From: an uncultured Lachnospiraceae bacterium | GTDB taxonomy: Bacteria; Bacillota; Clostridia; Lachnospirales; Lachnospiraceae | Reading direction: 5' to 3' | Length of the DNA: 43,817 bases | Assembly (NCBI GenBank): GCA_945919075.1 | Contig: CAMEIX010000024.1 | Span: 1-43,817 of the forward strand | In this document: piece by piece, positions 25,112 through 32,303 of the stretch | Position numbering within the stretch: the first letter of the stretch is position 1 | Layout: each line of letters starts with the position of its first letter | Translations under genes and position numbers: made by a program | The notes under the pieces: generated by a model | The model's input: the letters and a program-made list of their open reading frames with translations, nothing else | What the model was told of the DNA's origin: nothing | Databases searched by the model: none

Positions 25112-26338
25112 TTATAATAGAATCCGGAATGTGATGGATTTCCCGTCCTCACTTACCGCACTCACACTTCCTTTATGCAGTTCCACGATGGACTTTACGA
25201 TGGAAAGCCCGATTCCGGAGCCACCGGTTTTGGTGTTTCTTGATTTGTCCGGTCTGTAAAAACGTTCAAACAAAATATCCTGATTTCCTTTATCTAAATT
25301 GTCTGCCTGGTTCCATAAAAGGAGTTCTGCATGCCTGCCCTTTGTCTTTAAGGAAAGACAAATTCCCCCCTCTTCTATGGAATACTCCATGGCATTGTCA
25401 AGTAAAAGTCCCAACATCTGCCGGATTAGCTTTTCGTCCCCGACATAAGAAATATTCTCCGATATATCGGTCTGAAACTTTTTATTCTTCTGACCCGCAA
25501 CGGGATAATAGGAATCTGCAATTTCCCGGACTGCATTTGACAGAGAAAACTCCTTTTTCTCCATCTTGGCTGTTTCATCCATTCTGGATAAGGTAACCAT
25601 CTGATTAACCAGCCCGCTCATTCTTAGTACCTGTCCTTTAACACTTTTCGTCCAGTCATTTTCCCCATTTTCCATTTCCAGCACTTCCATATTGGCTGAA
25701 ATAATGGTAAGTGGGGTTTTTAGTTCATGGCTTGCATCCGTAATAAAACGTTTCTGTTTTTCGTAGCTTTCCGCAACCGGCTTAAAGACCTTCTTAGAAA
25801 ATAACACCACAAGAATAAACACTGCCAAAAGTCCTGCCGCTGACACCATAAGACTGGTCTCTAACTGGGACTGGAAGGCGGTAAGTTCCCTCGTGGCATC
25901 CACAAAAATCAGAAGAAGATAGTCATCTGATCCGCTCACCCGGTATCGGTAATTTCCATAAAACCCTTTGCTTTTCCCCTTCTCATATACCTTTTTGGCA
26001 ATTTCAATCGCTTCATCCGATTGAATAGCCGCAATCCTTCCGGTATCCACGGTTACAATCAATCCTACCGGACTAATCAGAACAGAGAAAAAACGGGTTT
26101 CAAATGGAGTTTCTGGCGATATGTCTTTGTGCCCCCAATAATCCTTAAGAATTCTATCTCCCAAAATCCTCTCCGGAAAGTGAGCGTCATTTTCCACAAG
26201 CATATCGAGTACACTGTCTGTCTTGGTAATGACCTTGCGATATGCGACAATATTCATTGTCCCAATGATAACGACAAGTACCAGAAACATGGAAAGCATG
26301 GTCACCATAATAAATTGTTTTCGCAGCTTCTTTATCAT
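25112..26338 (-). CDS. Sensor histidine kinase
   Basis: 408 aa from the ATG at 26338 (MIKKLRKQF), four bases after the regulator stop. It has a first transmembrane helix at about residues 9-30, an extracytoplasmic sensor domain of about 120 residues and a second helix (VSAAGLLAVFILVVLF). The H-box is ITDASHELKTPLTII, the N-box LLLDNAMEYS, and the G-box region GGSGIGLSIVKSI. No clear HAMP domain is seen. It pairs with the adjacent OmpR-type regulator. The signal is unknown; the position upstream of the VTC/HtrA genes suggests an envelope or phosphate signal. Confidence 0.94.
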   Translation of the reverse strand: MIKKLRKQFIMVTMLSMFLVLVVIIGTMNIVAYRKVITKTDSVLDMLVENDAHFPERILGDRILKDYWGHKDISPETPFETRFFSVLISPVGLIVTVDTGRIAAIQSDEAIEIAKKVYEKGKSKGFYGNYRYRVSGSDDYLLLIFVDATRELTAFQSQLETSLMVSAAGLLAVFILVVLFSKKVFKPVAESYEKQKRFITDASHELKTPLTIISANMEVLEMENGENDWTKSVKGQVLRMSGLVNQMVTLSRMDETAKMEKKEFSLSNAVREIADSYYPVAGQKNKKFQTDISENISYVGDEKLIRQMLGLLLDNAMEYSIEEGGICLSLKTKGRHAELLLWNQADNLDKGNQDILFERFYRPDKSRNTKTGGSGIGLSIVKSIVELHKGSVSAVSEDGKSITFRILL

Positions 26339-26342
26339 ATTC

Positions 26343-27023
26343 TTATTCCCTATCCGCCAGTTCCATGGCATACCCCTGATTCCGGATTGCCTTAATGGTG
26401 ACATCCGCCATAAGAGTAGACAGTTTCTTTCTTAAGTTGGATACATAAACCCATACCACACTTGCTTCTGTGTCACTGTCATAGCCCCAGATTTTTTCCA
26501 TAAAACGGTCTGACGGGATAATTTGTCCCGGATTTGCCAAAAACATTTCCATCATTTGAAACTCTTTATTGGCAAGTCGTACCTCCCCCTCTTTTGTAGC
26601 CATAATAAATGTGGTTCTGTCCAGAGAGAGATTTCCCAAATGCAAGACATTATCCGTGACAACAGACTGCCTTCTGGTCATGGCACGAATGCGCGCTAAC
26701 AATTCCTTCATTACAAACGGTTTGGTCAGATAATCATCCGCCCCAAGGTCGAGACCTTCCACCTTATCATCCACTTCAGCCTTGGCGGTAAGCAACAGGA
26801 CCGGCACCGCATTACCGGAGGACCGGACTTCCTTTAGTACGGATAAACCATCCATTTCGGGCATCATGATATCCAGTATGACCCCGTCATAAGTTCCGTT
26901 TTGTATATAATCCAAAGCATCCTTCCCATTATAAACGGCATCCACAGAATAATTATTATGTTTCAGAACCGCAACCAGGGCCCGTGATAATTCTACTTCA
27001 TCTTCTGCCAAAAGCAAACGCAT
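26343..27023 (-). CDS. OmpR/PhoB-family response regulator
   Basis: 226 aa. The receiver domain has acidic residues at LLAEDE, phospho-acceptor Asp51 in VILDIMMPEMDG, and the switch Lys in LTKPF. The C-terminal winged helix (about 128-222) includes the recognition-helix segment EASVVWVYVSNLRKKL. Perfect AACCTTAA direct repeats with 11-bp phasing lie about 70-90 bases upstream, the arrangement expected for an OmpR-family dimer site. They suggest autoregulation. Confidence 0.95.
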   Translation of the reverse strand: MRLLLAEDEVELSRALVAVLKHNNYSVDAVYNGKDALDYIQNGTYDGVILDIMMPEMDGLSVLKEVRSSGNAVPVLLLTAKAEVDDKVEGLDLGADDYLTKPFVMKELLARIRAMTRRQSVVTDNVLHLGNLSLDRTTFIMATKEGEVRLANKEFQMMEMFLANPGQIIPSDRFMEKIWGYDSDTEASVVWVYVSNLRKKLSTLMADVTIKAIRNQGYAMELADRE

Positions 27024-27090
27024 AACCCCAACTCCTATATGTTCTCCCCGGAATAATACCTTTCCTCTAATGTAATCATCTTAGAACACA

Positions 27091-27109
27091 AACCTTAATT
27101 GAACCTTAA
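27091..27109 (-). promoter_or_regulatory. Direct-repeat operator upstream of the two-component operon
   Basis: AACCTTAA occurs at 27091-27098 and again at 27102-27109, one 11-bp step apart, just after the CaCA gene stop. On the coding strand this reads TTAAGGTT CAA TTAAGGTT, with a TACATT about 16 bases downstream as a possible -10. Confidence 0.6.
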
Positions 27110-27115
27110 GTACAT

Positions 27116-28051
27116 TTAGAACGCAATCACGACAAAATATGCCACATAGGCTCCAAGCATTATCACACCACTTAATTTACCCAGTCTCTTTTTGGGCAAT
27201 GCACATAACCATAATAGAACCATGGTTCCGATGGCCACCAGACTGTCAATAAAGAAATCCGCCTTATAGGCAACCGGAGTAATCAGCGCCGTAGTCCCTG
27301 CAACAAATAAGATGTTAAAGATATTACTTCCCACAATATTTCCCACTGCAATATCGGTTTTCTTTTTCAGTGCTGCTGCAACGCTTGTCACCAGTTCCGG
27401 TAACGAGGTTCCAAAAGCAATGATGGTAAGACCGATAATTCTTTCTCCCACGCCTGCCATAACAGCCAGTTTCGTAGCAGCATCAACAGTCAGTTCACTT
27501 CCCACCGTAATCATTACAATGCCAATCACAATCAAAAGAAGCATTTTCCAAAGAGGCATCTTTTTATCGTCAGGCATGTCCTCTAATTCTTCCCCTTTTT
27601 TGATTCGCCACCTCAGGTAGAAGATATAGACCAGCATGAATACCCAGAGAATAATCCCATCCATTCTGCCCACCACATTATCAGTAAGCCCTAACACCGA
27701 TATCAATATGGTGATAAAAATAACAAACGGCATTTCATAGATTAGGGTGGGCTTCTTTACCGGTATATTACAGATCAGGGCTGTAATACCCAGAATCACC
27801 AATACATTCATGATATTGCTTCCCATCACATTTCCGATGGTGATATCGGCACTGCCCTTTGTTGCGGATGCGATACTGACAGAGGCCTCCGGCAGGGAGG
27901 TCCCCATCGCGACAATCGTTAACCCGATTACAATCTGCGGAATACCAAATTTCTCTGCCAGTTTTGCGGCACCTTCCACAAACCAGTCGGCTCCCTTCAT
28001 AAGCAATACAAAACCTACAATCAAAATACCTGTCTGAATCAATGCTTCCAT
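27116..28051 (-). CDS. CaCA-family cation/Na+ exchanger (YrbG-like)
   Basis: 311 aa, about ten transmembrane helices. The two internal alpha repeats are evident: GTSLPEASVSIASA with GNVMGSNIMN, and GTSLPELVTSVAAA with GNIVGSNIFN. These contain the acidic and Asn/Ser residues that bind the cation. A charged cytosolic loop (EELEDMPDDKKM) separates the halves. Family members exchange Ca2+ for Na+ or H+. A probable Mn2+ riboswitch precedes the gene, so Mn2+ export is a likely additional or main function here. Confidence 0.94.
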   Translation of the reverse strand: MEALIQTGILIVGFVLLMKGADWFVEGAAKLAEKFGIPQIVIGLTIVAMGTSLPEASVSIASATKGSADITIGNVMGSNIMNVLVILGITALICNIPVKKPTLIYEMPFVIFITILISVLGLTDNVVGRMDGIILWVFMLVYIFYLRWRIKKGEELEDMPDDKKMPLWKMLLLIVIGIVMITVGSELTVDAATKLAVMAGVGERIIGLTIIAFGTSLPELVTSVAAALKKKTDIAVGNIVGSNIFNILFVAGTTALITPVAYKADFFIDSLVAIGTMVLLWLCALPKKRLGKLSGVIMLGAYVAYFVVIAF

Positions 28052-28083
28052 ATCCTCACGCTCCTATTTTTTCATAAAAATAA

Positions 28084-28131
28084 AAAAAGAACAAGCATCC
28101 GCACATTCGTGCTAAAAGTCTTGTCCTTTTA
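28084..28131 (-). terminator. Riboswitch-controlled terminator before the CaCA gene
   Basis: AAAAGGACAAG pairs with CTTGTTCTTTT, with an inner GCAC/GTGC hairpin, followed by T residues. The 5' arm uses the ACAAGAC part of the aptamer, so ligand binding should block the terminator. Confidence 0.75.
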
Positions 28132-28210
28132 AATACATACTCAAAAGTGTGCCGACACGGTTCTCCACCGGGGTATGTTGCCAGCACCTTTGTGACTACT
28201 CCCTCTTAAC
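28113..28210 (-). promoter_or_regulatory. yybP-ykoY-type (Mn2+) riboswitch
   Basis: On the minus strand the aptamer opens with GAGGGAGTAG and closes with ACAAGACTTTT, the two conserved loop segments of the yybP-ykoY class, with stem-rich sequence between (TGCTGGCA and TGTCGGCA arms). The downstream terminator shares the ACAAGAC element. Mn2+ binding would turn expression on, and the controlled gene is a cation exchanger, a usual target of this class. Identified by motif reading, not by a covariance model. Confidence 0.72.
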
Positions 28211-28217
28211 AGTACAT

Positions 28218-28246
28218 ATTCTATATGCAAAATCCGGGAATGTCAA
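28218..28246 (-). promoter_or_regulatory. Promoter of the riboswitch/CaCA transcript
   Basis: TTGACA (28241-28246) and TAGAAT (28218-28223) on the minus strand, 17-base spacer, with transcription starting just before the aptamer. Confidence 0.82.
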
Positions 28247-28272
28247 TTGTTTTCCGGTTTAAATTCTTGTTA

Positions 28273-28896
28273 TTATTCCCTTACATATACCATAATATCG
28301 TTATAAATTGCACGATATTCGGACTCGTTAATATGCAGTCCTTCAATGGTATATTCCGCTTTGAGCCTGCCCTGCCCATCCTTCAGATTACGATTGATGT
28401 CAATATAGCGCTGGCCATGTTTCTCCGCCAGTTTCTTCACCTGCGCATTGGCCTCTGTAATCTTCTCGTTGGTACGTATTTTCAAACACTCTTTCATATC
28501 CTCACGGGCAGCCTCATAATTTACGGGATAATAGGCCATGAGGTATATTTTCACACCCGGAACTGCATCCTCTATAGCCGTAATAATCTTATCATAGTTG
28601 TCCATAAGACTGCTTATGGGAATACTTGACCAGCTCAGATCATTGGTTCCGATATTGATAAATACCTTTGACGGCTGCAAATCGATGGCACAGACATCAA
28701 TAACAGCAAGCAGTTCATCGGAAATAAAACCTCCTACTCCGCGATTATAAATGATAATATCCTCTTCATGCTCCTTGAGAAGCTTCGCAATCGGGAACAT
28801 CTCCATAAGGGATGAACCTGTGAAAACAATCTGTCCTTTTCTGGCAGATTTATTTTCCTCTCTGTAACGTTCTACTTTCATTTCCTTATCCGTCAT
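28273..28896 (-). CDS. SGNH/GDSL-family hydrolase
   Basis: 207 aa, no signal peptide. Block I is FTGSSLMEM with the Ser nucleophile in a GSS context, block II has the Gly of NRGVGG, block III is NIGTNDLS, and block V is the weakly conserved segment GLHINESEY, where a His follows Leu. Lys/Glu-rich helices flank the core. The family covers acetyl-esterases and platelet-activating-factor-acetylhydrolase-like enzymes. It is the third gene of an operon after mnmA and a glycosyltransferase, 41 bases from the latter. Acting on a product of that glycosyltransferase is possible but unproven. Confidence 0.85.
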   Translation of the reverse strand: MTDKEMKVERYREENKSARKGQIVFTGSSLMEMFPIAKLLKEHEEDIIIYNRGVGGFISDELLAVIDVCAIDLQPSKVFINIGTNDLSWSSIPISSLMDNYDKIITAIEDAVPGVKIYLMAYYPVNYEAAREDMKECLKIRTNEKITEANAQVKKLAEKHGQRYIDINRNLKDGQGRLKAEYTIEGLHINESEYRAIYNDIMVYVRE

Positions 28897-28937
28897 TTCA
28901 TTTTCTCCAATCTTCTGTAATTATTTTTCTATGGTTT

Positions 28938-30110
28938 TCAAGTCAGTTTGCACTCCTGCTCTATCAAGTCAACCGCTTTATTCGCACCGTCACTAAATTG
29001 CAGCAGTTCTCTCATTATCGATACATTTTCTGTTATTTCAGCATTCGCCCAAATACGGTCTGCCTGTGTGCGTAATAATTCAGGGGTTACTTTGTCCATT
29101 TCCAGCATGACACCAAGCCCCATTTTTGCTACCCTGTCCGCAACTGCAAACTGATCCAGATCAAGAGGGATAACCATAAGCGCATTGCCATAGAATAAAC
29201 CTTCATTTACGCTATTCATTCCACCATGCGTAATGAACAAGGCAGAATGTTTCAAAACCTCCAATTGCGGAACAAAGGGATACACGTAAAAATTAGCCGG
29301 AATTGTACCCAGCTTCGCAATATCTGTATTGGTTCCTACCGACATAATCACGGATACTCCGGACTTTTCCCCGAAAGCCTCCATACAATTTTTATAAAAA
29401 CCTATATTTTGATTCTGCAATGTTCCAAGAGACACATAAATAATGCTCTTCTCCATCTCTTGAAACGGGATCACCAGACCGTTACTTCTTTTTCCGATCA
29501 GTGGTCCCACAAAATGAAATTTGTCACTAAATGAAGGACTGTCCTCCTGAAACTCCTTTATGGTAAATACAAGGTTCAAATCAGGAGTAACATCTGTTAT
29601 TTCCGTAAGAATATTGGATGTTACCAATGGAATCTTTCCACATATCAGCCCGGTAACTGCTTTTAAAAGAAATTGGTTTTTTAACAGATTGATTTCTTTA
29701 TTTTTGCTAACGAGAATAGACCCGATATTTTCACGGCTCACCGCAAATGTGGAAAACAATCTGACCGTTTTCAGGTTCCTTTTCTGTGCTGCGGAAAAAG
29801 CAGTAAACGAGAAAAATTCGTAGATCAGGAGATCGTACTTGTCCCCCACCTCCAGAATTGTATTGTATACATATTTCCATGCCTTCAGTGCATGCAGGAA
29901 ATTTCGCGGCTTGCCGTTTTTAAATACAATTTCATAATCGGCTGCATTGCGATAAGGAATAAATGTTGCCCCTGCTTCTTCGATTCTGTCCTTCCATCGG
30001 TTTGTCAGAATATAAGAAACACGGTGTCCACTCTCTACCAGTTTCTGAGCCAGTATTAATGTCGGATTTACATGCCCGCTAAACGGTACATTTACCATCA
30101 AGATATTCAT
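28938..30110 (-). CDS. MGT/UGT-type glycosyltransferase (GT1, macrolide glycosyltransferase-like)
   Basis: 390 aa, typical of the GT-B MGT family. The N-terminus MNILMVNVPFSGHVNPTL is the acceptor-side Rossmann strand with the conserved His14 base. The C-terminal donor domain contains THGGMNSVNEGLFYGNALM and IPLDLDQ, the UDP-sugar signature. Relatives transfer glucose from UDP-glucose to macrolides, lipids or flavonoids. Its ATG follows the mnmA stop by one base, so it is cotranscribed. The acceptor is unknown; self-protection against a macrolide or lipid glucosylation are both plausible. Confidence 0.9.
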   Translation of the reverse strand: MNILMVNVPFSGHVNPTLILAQKLVESGHRVSYILTNRWKDRIEEAGATFIPYRNAADYEIVFKNGKPRNFLHALKAWKYVYNTILEVGDKYDLLIYEFFSFTAFSAAQKRNLKTVRLFSTFAVSRENIGSILVSKNKEINLLKNQFLLKAVTGLICGKIPLVTSNILTEITDVTPDLNLVFTIKEFQEDSPSFSDKFHFVGPLIGKRSNGLVIPFQEMEKSIIYVSLGTLQNQNIGFYKNCMEAFGEKSGVSVIMSVGTNTDIAKLGTIPANFYVYPFVPQLEVLKHSALFITHGGMNSVNEGLFYGNALMVIPLDLDQFAVADRVAKMGLGVMLEMDKVTPELLRTQADRIWANAEITENVSIMRELLQFSDGANKAVDLIEQECKLT

Positions 30111-30111
30111 T

Positions 30112-31212
30112 CTATATCCCCCACGAGTGCTCCTCTTTTATCTCGCAGATGGTCGCTCCGCCAACCACATAATCCCCATCATAAAATACCACAGCCTGGC
30201 CTTTTGTGATGGCGCGCTGCGGCCGGTCAAATACCACTTCCACCTTTCCGCTTTCATGTGGTGAAACAGTGGCCCAGTCCTCTGTGTGCCGGTAACGGAC
30301 CTTTGCTTTGACACGCATGGGCTCTGTCAGATTATTTATGGATATCCAGTTAGCATCTTCAGCTAGCAAGGTTGTGGAAAACAAATCTGCATCACGTCCG
30401 AGTACCACCCGGTTATTCACAACATCGATTTTCATGACATACATCGGTTCTTTTAAAGAGAGTCCCAGTCCTTTGCGCTGTCCCACGGTATAGCGGATGA
30501 TTCCTTTGTGACGTCCCAGCACATTCCCTTCCTGATCCACAAAATCCCCCTCCGGATAAGTCTTTTTACTGTGTTGTTCAATAAAGGACGCATAATTTCC
30601 GTCAGGGACAAAACAAATGTCCTGGCTGTCATGTTTTTTCGCATTGACAAAGCCAAGCTTCTGTGCAAGGGTCCGCGTTTGTTCTTTGGTCATTCCTCCA
30701 AGCGGAAACAGGGTATGCGCCAGCTGCTCCTGTGTCATGGAATACAGTACGTAGCTTTGATCCTTGGTGGTGTCAACTGCCTTTTTCAGCAGGTAACGAC
30801 CGCTGTTTTCATCCCGCTCAATCTGCACATAATGCCCGGTTACAACATAGTCAAGGTCCAGCTCCTTTGCACGATGCATCAAATATTCAAATTTCAGGTG
30901 ACGGTTACATTCAATACAGGGATTGGGTGTAATGCCCTCCTCATAAGCCTGTACAAATTTATCCATGACACATTCCCTGAAACGGTCTGAAAAATTAAAC
31001 ACATAATGGTCTATTCCCATGGAATTTGCAATGGCTCTGGCATCTGCCACATCATCTAAGGAGCAACAGGTATGCCTGTCATTAAGAACTAAATCCTCAT
31101 TTTGGTAGAGCTTCATCGTCGCCCCAATACAATCGTACCCTGCCTCCTTGGTAAGATATGCTGCAACACTGCTGTCCACTCCGCCACTCATGGCGATTAA
31201 TGCTTTTTTCAT
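30112..31212 (-). CDS. mnmA: tRNA-specific 2-thiouridylase MnmA
   Basis: 366 aa from MKKALIAMSGGVDSS at 31212, which has AAGGAAGG at the right distance; the upstream in-frame ATG at 31287 lies too far for the family. SGGVDSS is the PP-loop that binds ATP. The two catalytic cysteines are in NPCIECN and DICFVPDG. MnmA puts sulfur on U34 of tRNA-Lys, -Glu and -Gln. The C-terminal beta-barrel is complete. A good sigma-A promoter lies upstream. Confidence 0.97.
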   Translation of the reverse strand: MKKALIAMSGGVDSSVAAYLTKEAGYDCIGATMKLYQNEDLVLNDRHTCCSLDDVADARAIANSMGIDHYVFNFSDRFRECVMDKFVQAYEEGITPNPCIECNRHLKFEYLMHRAKELDLDYVVTGHYVQIERDENSGRYLLKKAVDTTKDQSYVLYSMTQEQLAHTLFPLGGMTKEQTRTLAQKLGFVNAKKHDSQDICFVPDGNYASFIEQHSKKTYPEGDFVDQEGNVLGRHKGIIRYTVGQRKGLGLSLKEPMYVMKIDVVNNRVVLGRDADLFSTTLLAEDANWISINNLTEPMRVKAKVRYRHTEDWATVSPHESGKVEVVFDRPQRAITKGQAVVFYDGDYVVGGATICEIKEEHSWGI

Positions 31213-31277
31213 CCCAAAATCCTTCCTTATGCCTAATCGTTTTCTCTGCGGTGAGAGAATCAAATGCATTCTACTCC

Positions 31278-31306
31278 ACAATACCATTCTGCGGCGATAT
31301 TGTAAA
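31278..31306 (-). promoter_or_regulatory. mnmA operon promoter
   Basis: TTTACA (31301-31306) and TATTGT (31278-31283) on the minus strand with a 17-base spacer. Confidence 0.65.
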
Positions 31307-31372
31307 TAGATTGGCGGCTACGGCTCTTCTTCATTTCCCAGTCGTAATGACTCAGTTAACAGCCAAGGATGT

Positions 31373-32068
31373 TCATGAGGTCTGCAAAATACAGGCGCAG
31401 AACCCGGGTTCCGGCTGATAGCATATAATGGTAAGATTTTTATCGATTTCCGGACTATAATCGTGGAGAGTGCGCTGTGTGCCATTGAGGGCAACATCGG
31501 CATAAGCGACGAGCCACTTTTTGTCGCCGTTCCGGAAAATCTCATAGAAAGAACGATTGATCATTTCTTCCACAGGCACGCCCTCTATCACTGCCATCTG
31601 TGCGTTGCAGTAGCGAAAAATAAAATCAATTCCGTGTCCCTCCTCATTGAACACCAGCTCGATGATACAATATGCTATCGGCATATCATCTAACAAGGTG
31701 CACTTTTCCAGAAGGGACAGGGGCAGGGTGTACCCCGAAGTGGAATCATACAGTTCCAATTCTTTGCCCAGGCGGCGATGCGTACTCAGATTTCGCCTTC
31801 GTCCCTGAAACGTCCGACCATCCAACATGGTATAGATGCCGTCTTTGCTGATATCTACAATGCGGTCGCGCCGCACGACTACGCCCTTGTTAATATTCAG
31901 GAAATCATCCTTTGGCAAAATATCCAGAACGCTGCGCACAGGAACATACAGTTCTATTTCTTCACTGTGATCCGGACATATTACGGTTTTTCTGTCTTTA
32001 TGATAAATATAGAGAATCTCTTCCGGTTTCAAATGATGTTTTTCAAAATAGGCATTCAAATCTATCAT
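31373..32068 (-). CDS. LytTR DNA-binding domain fused to a PAS domain
   Basis: 231 aa. Residues about 15-105 look like a LytTR domain (ILYIYHKDRKTVI, VPVRSVLDILPKDDFLNINK, VVVRRDRIVDI), the beta-fold DNA-binding module. Residues about 120-228 resemble a PAS domain (MPIAYCIIELVF, FIFRYCNAQMAVIEG, FYEIFRNGDKKWL). The order, DNA-binding first and sensor last, is the reverse of most LytTR regulators, and there is no receiver domain. It would sense an intracellular ligand directly. It is transcribed divergently from the 1,967-residue surface protein, with a palindrome-rich region between them. Confidence 0.8.
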   Translation of the reverse strand: MIDLNAYFEKHHLKPEEILYIYHKDRKTVICPDHSEEIELYVPVRSVLDILPKDDFLNINKGVVVRRDRIVDISKDGIYTMLDGRTFQGRRRNLSTHRRLGKELELYDSTSGYTLPLSLLEKCTLLDDMPIAYCIIELVFNEEGHGIDFIFRYCNAQMAVIEGVPVEEMINRSFYEIFRNGDKKWLVAYADVALNGTQRTLHDYSPEIDKNLTIICYQPEPGFCACILQTS

Positions 32069-32105
32069 GATATTCGTCCTCCGCGCTCATATTTCTAATA
32101 ATCGT

Positions 32106-32134
32106 ATTATATCATAGTGAAATAAAACATACAA
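32106..32134 (-). promoter_or_regulatory. Promoter of the LytTR-PAS gene
   Basis: TTGTAT (32129-32134) and TATAAT (32106-32111) on the minus strand with a 17-base spacer. Confidence 0.7.
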
Positions 32135-32171
32135 TGATTTAAATGCGTATCGCATTGAGTTTTAATCATTG
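32132..32171. repeat. Nested inverted repeat in the divergent regulator/adhesin region
   Basis: Outer arms CAATGATT (32132-32139) and AATCATTG (32164-32171); inner arms AATGCG and CGCATT around TAT (32142-32156). All are perfect. It overlaps the -35 box of the LytTR-PAS gene and lies upstream of the surface-protein promoter, so it is a candidate operator. Confidence 0.55.
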
Positions 32172-32227
32172 CATTTTCAAAATTAACACCAAACCATTTA
32201 AATCTAACGCTATTAATACATAATTTG

Positions 32228-32256
32228 TTGACTTTAGAACATTTGATATTTATAAT
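32228..32256 (+). promoter_or_regulatory. Promoter of the large surface protein gene
   Basis: TTGACT (32228-32233), 17-base spacer, perfect TATAAT (32251-32256). Confidence 0.82.
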
Positions 32257-32303
32257 TTTTGATGAATAATTATATTTATTCAATAAACGATGAAGGAGGA
32301 TTT

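Noticed and set aside
31318..31545. 75-codon minus-strand ORF at the end of the LytTR-PAS gene
   Set aside because: It is the shifted frame of the PAS domain and has no ribosome site or domain.
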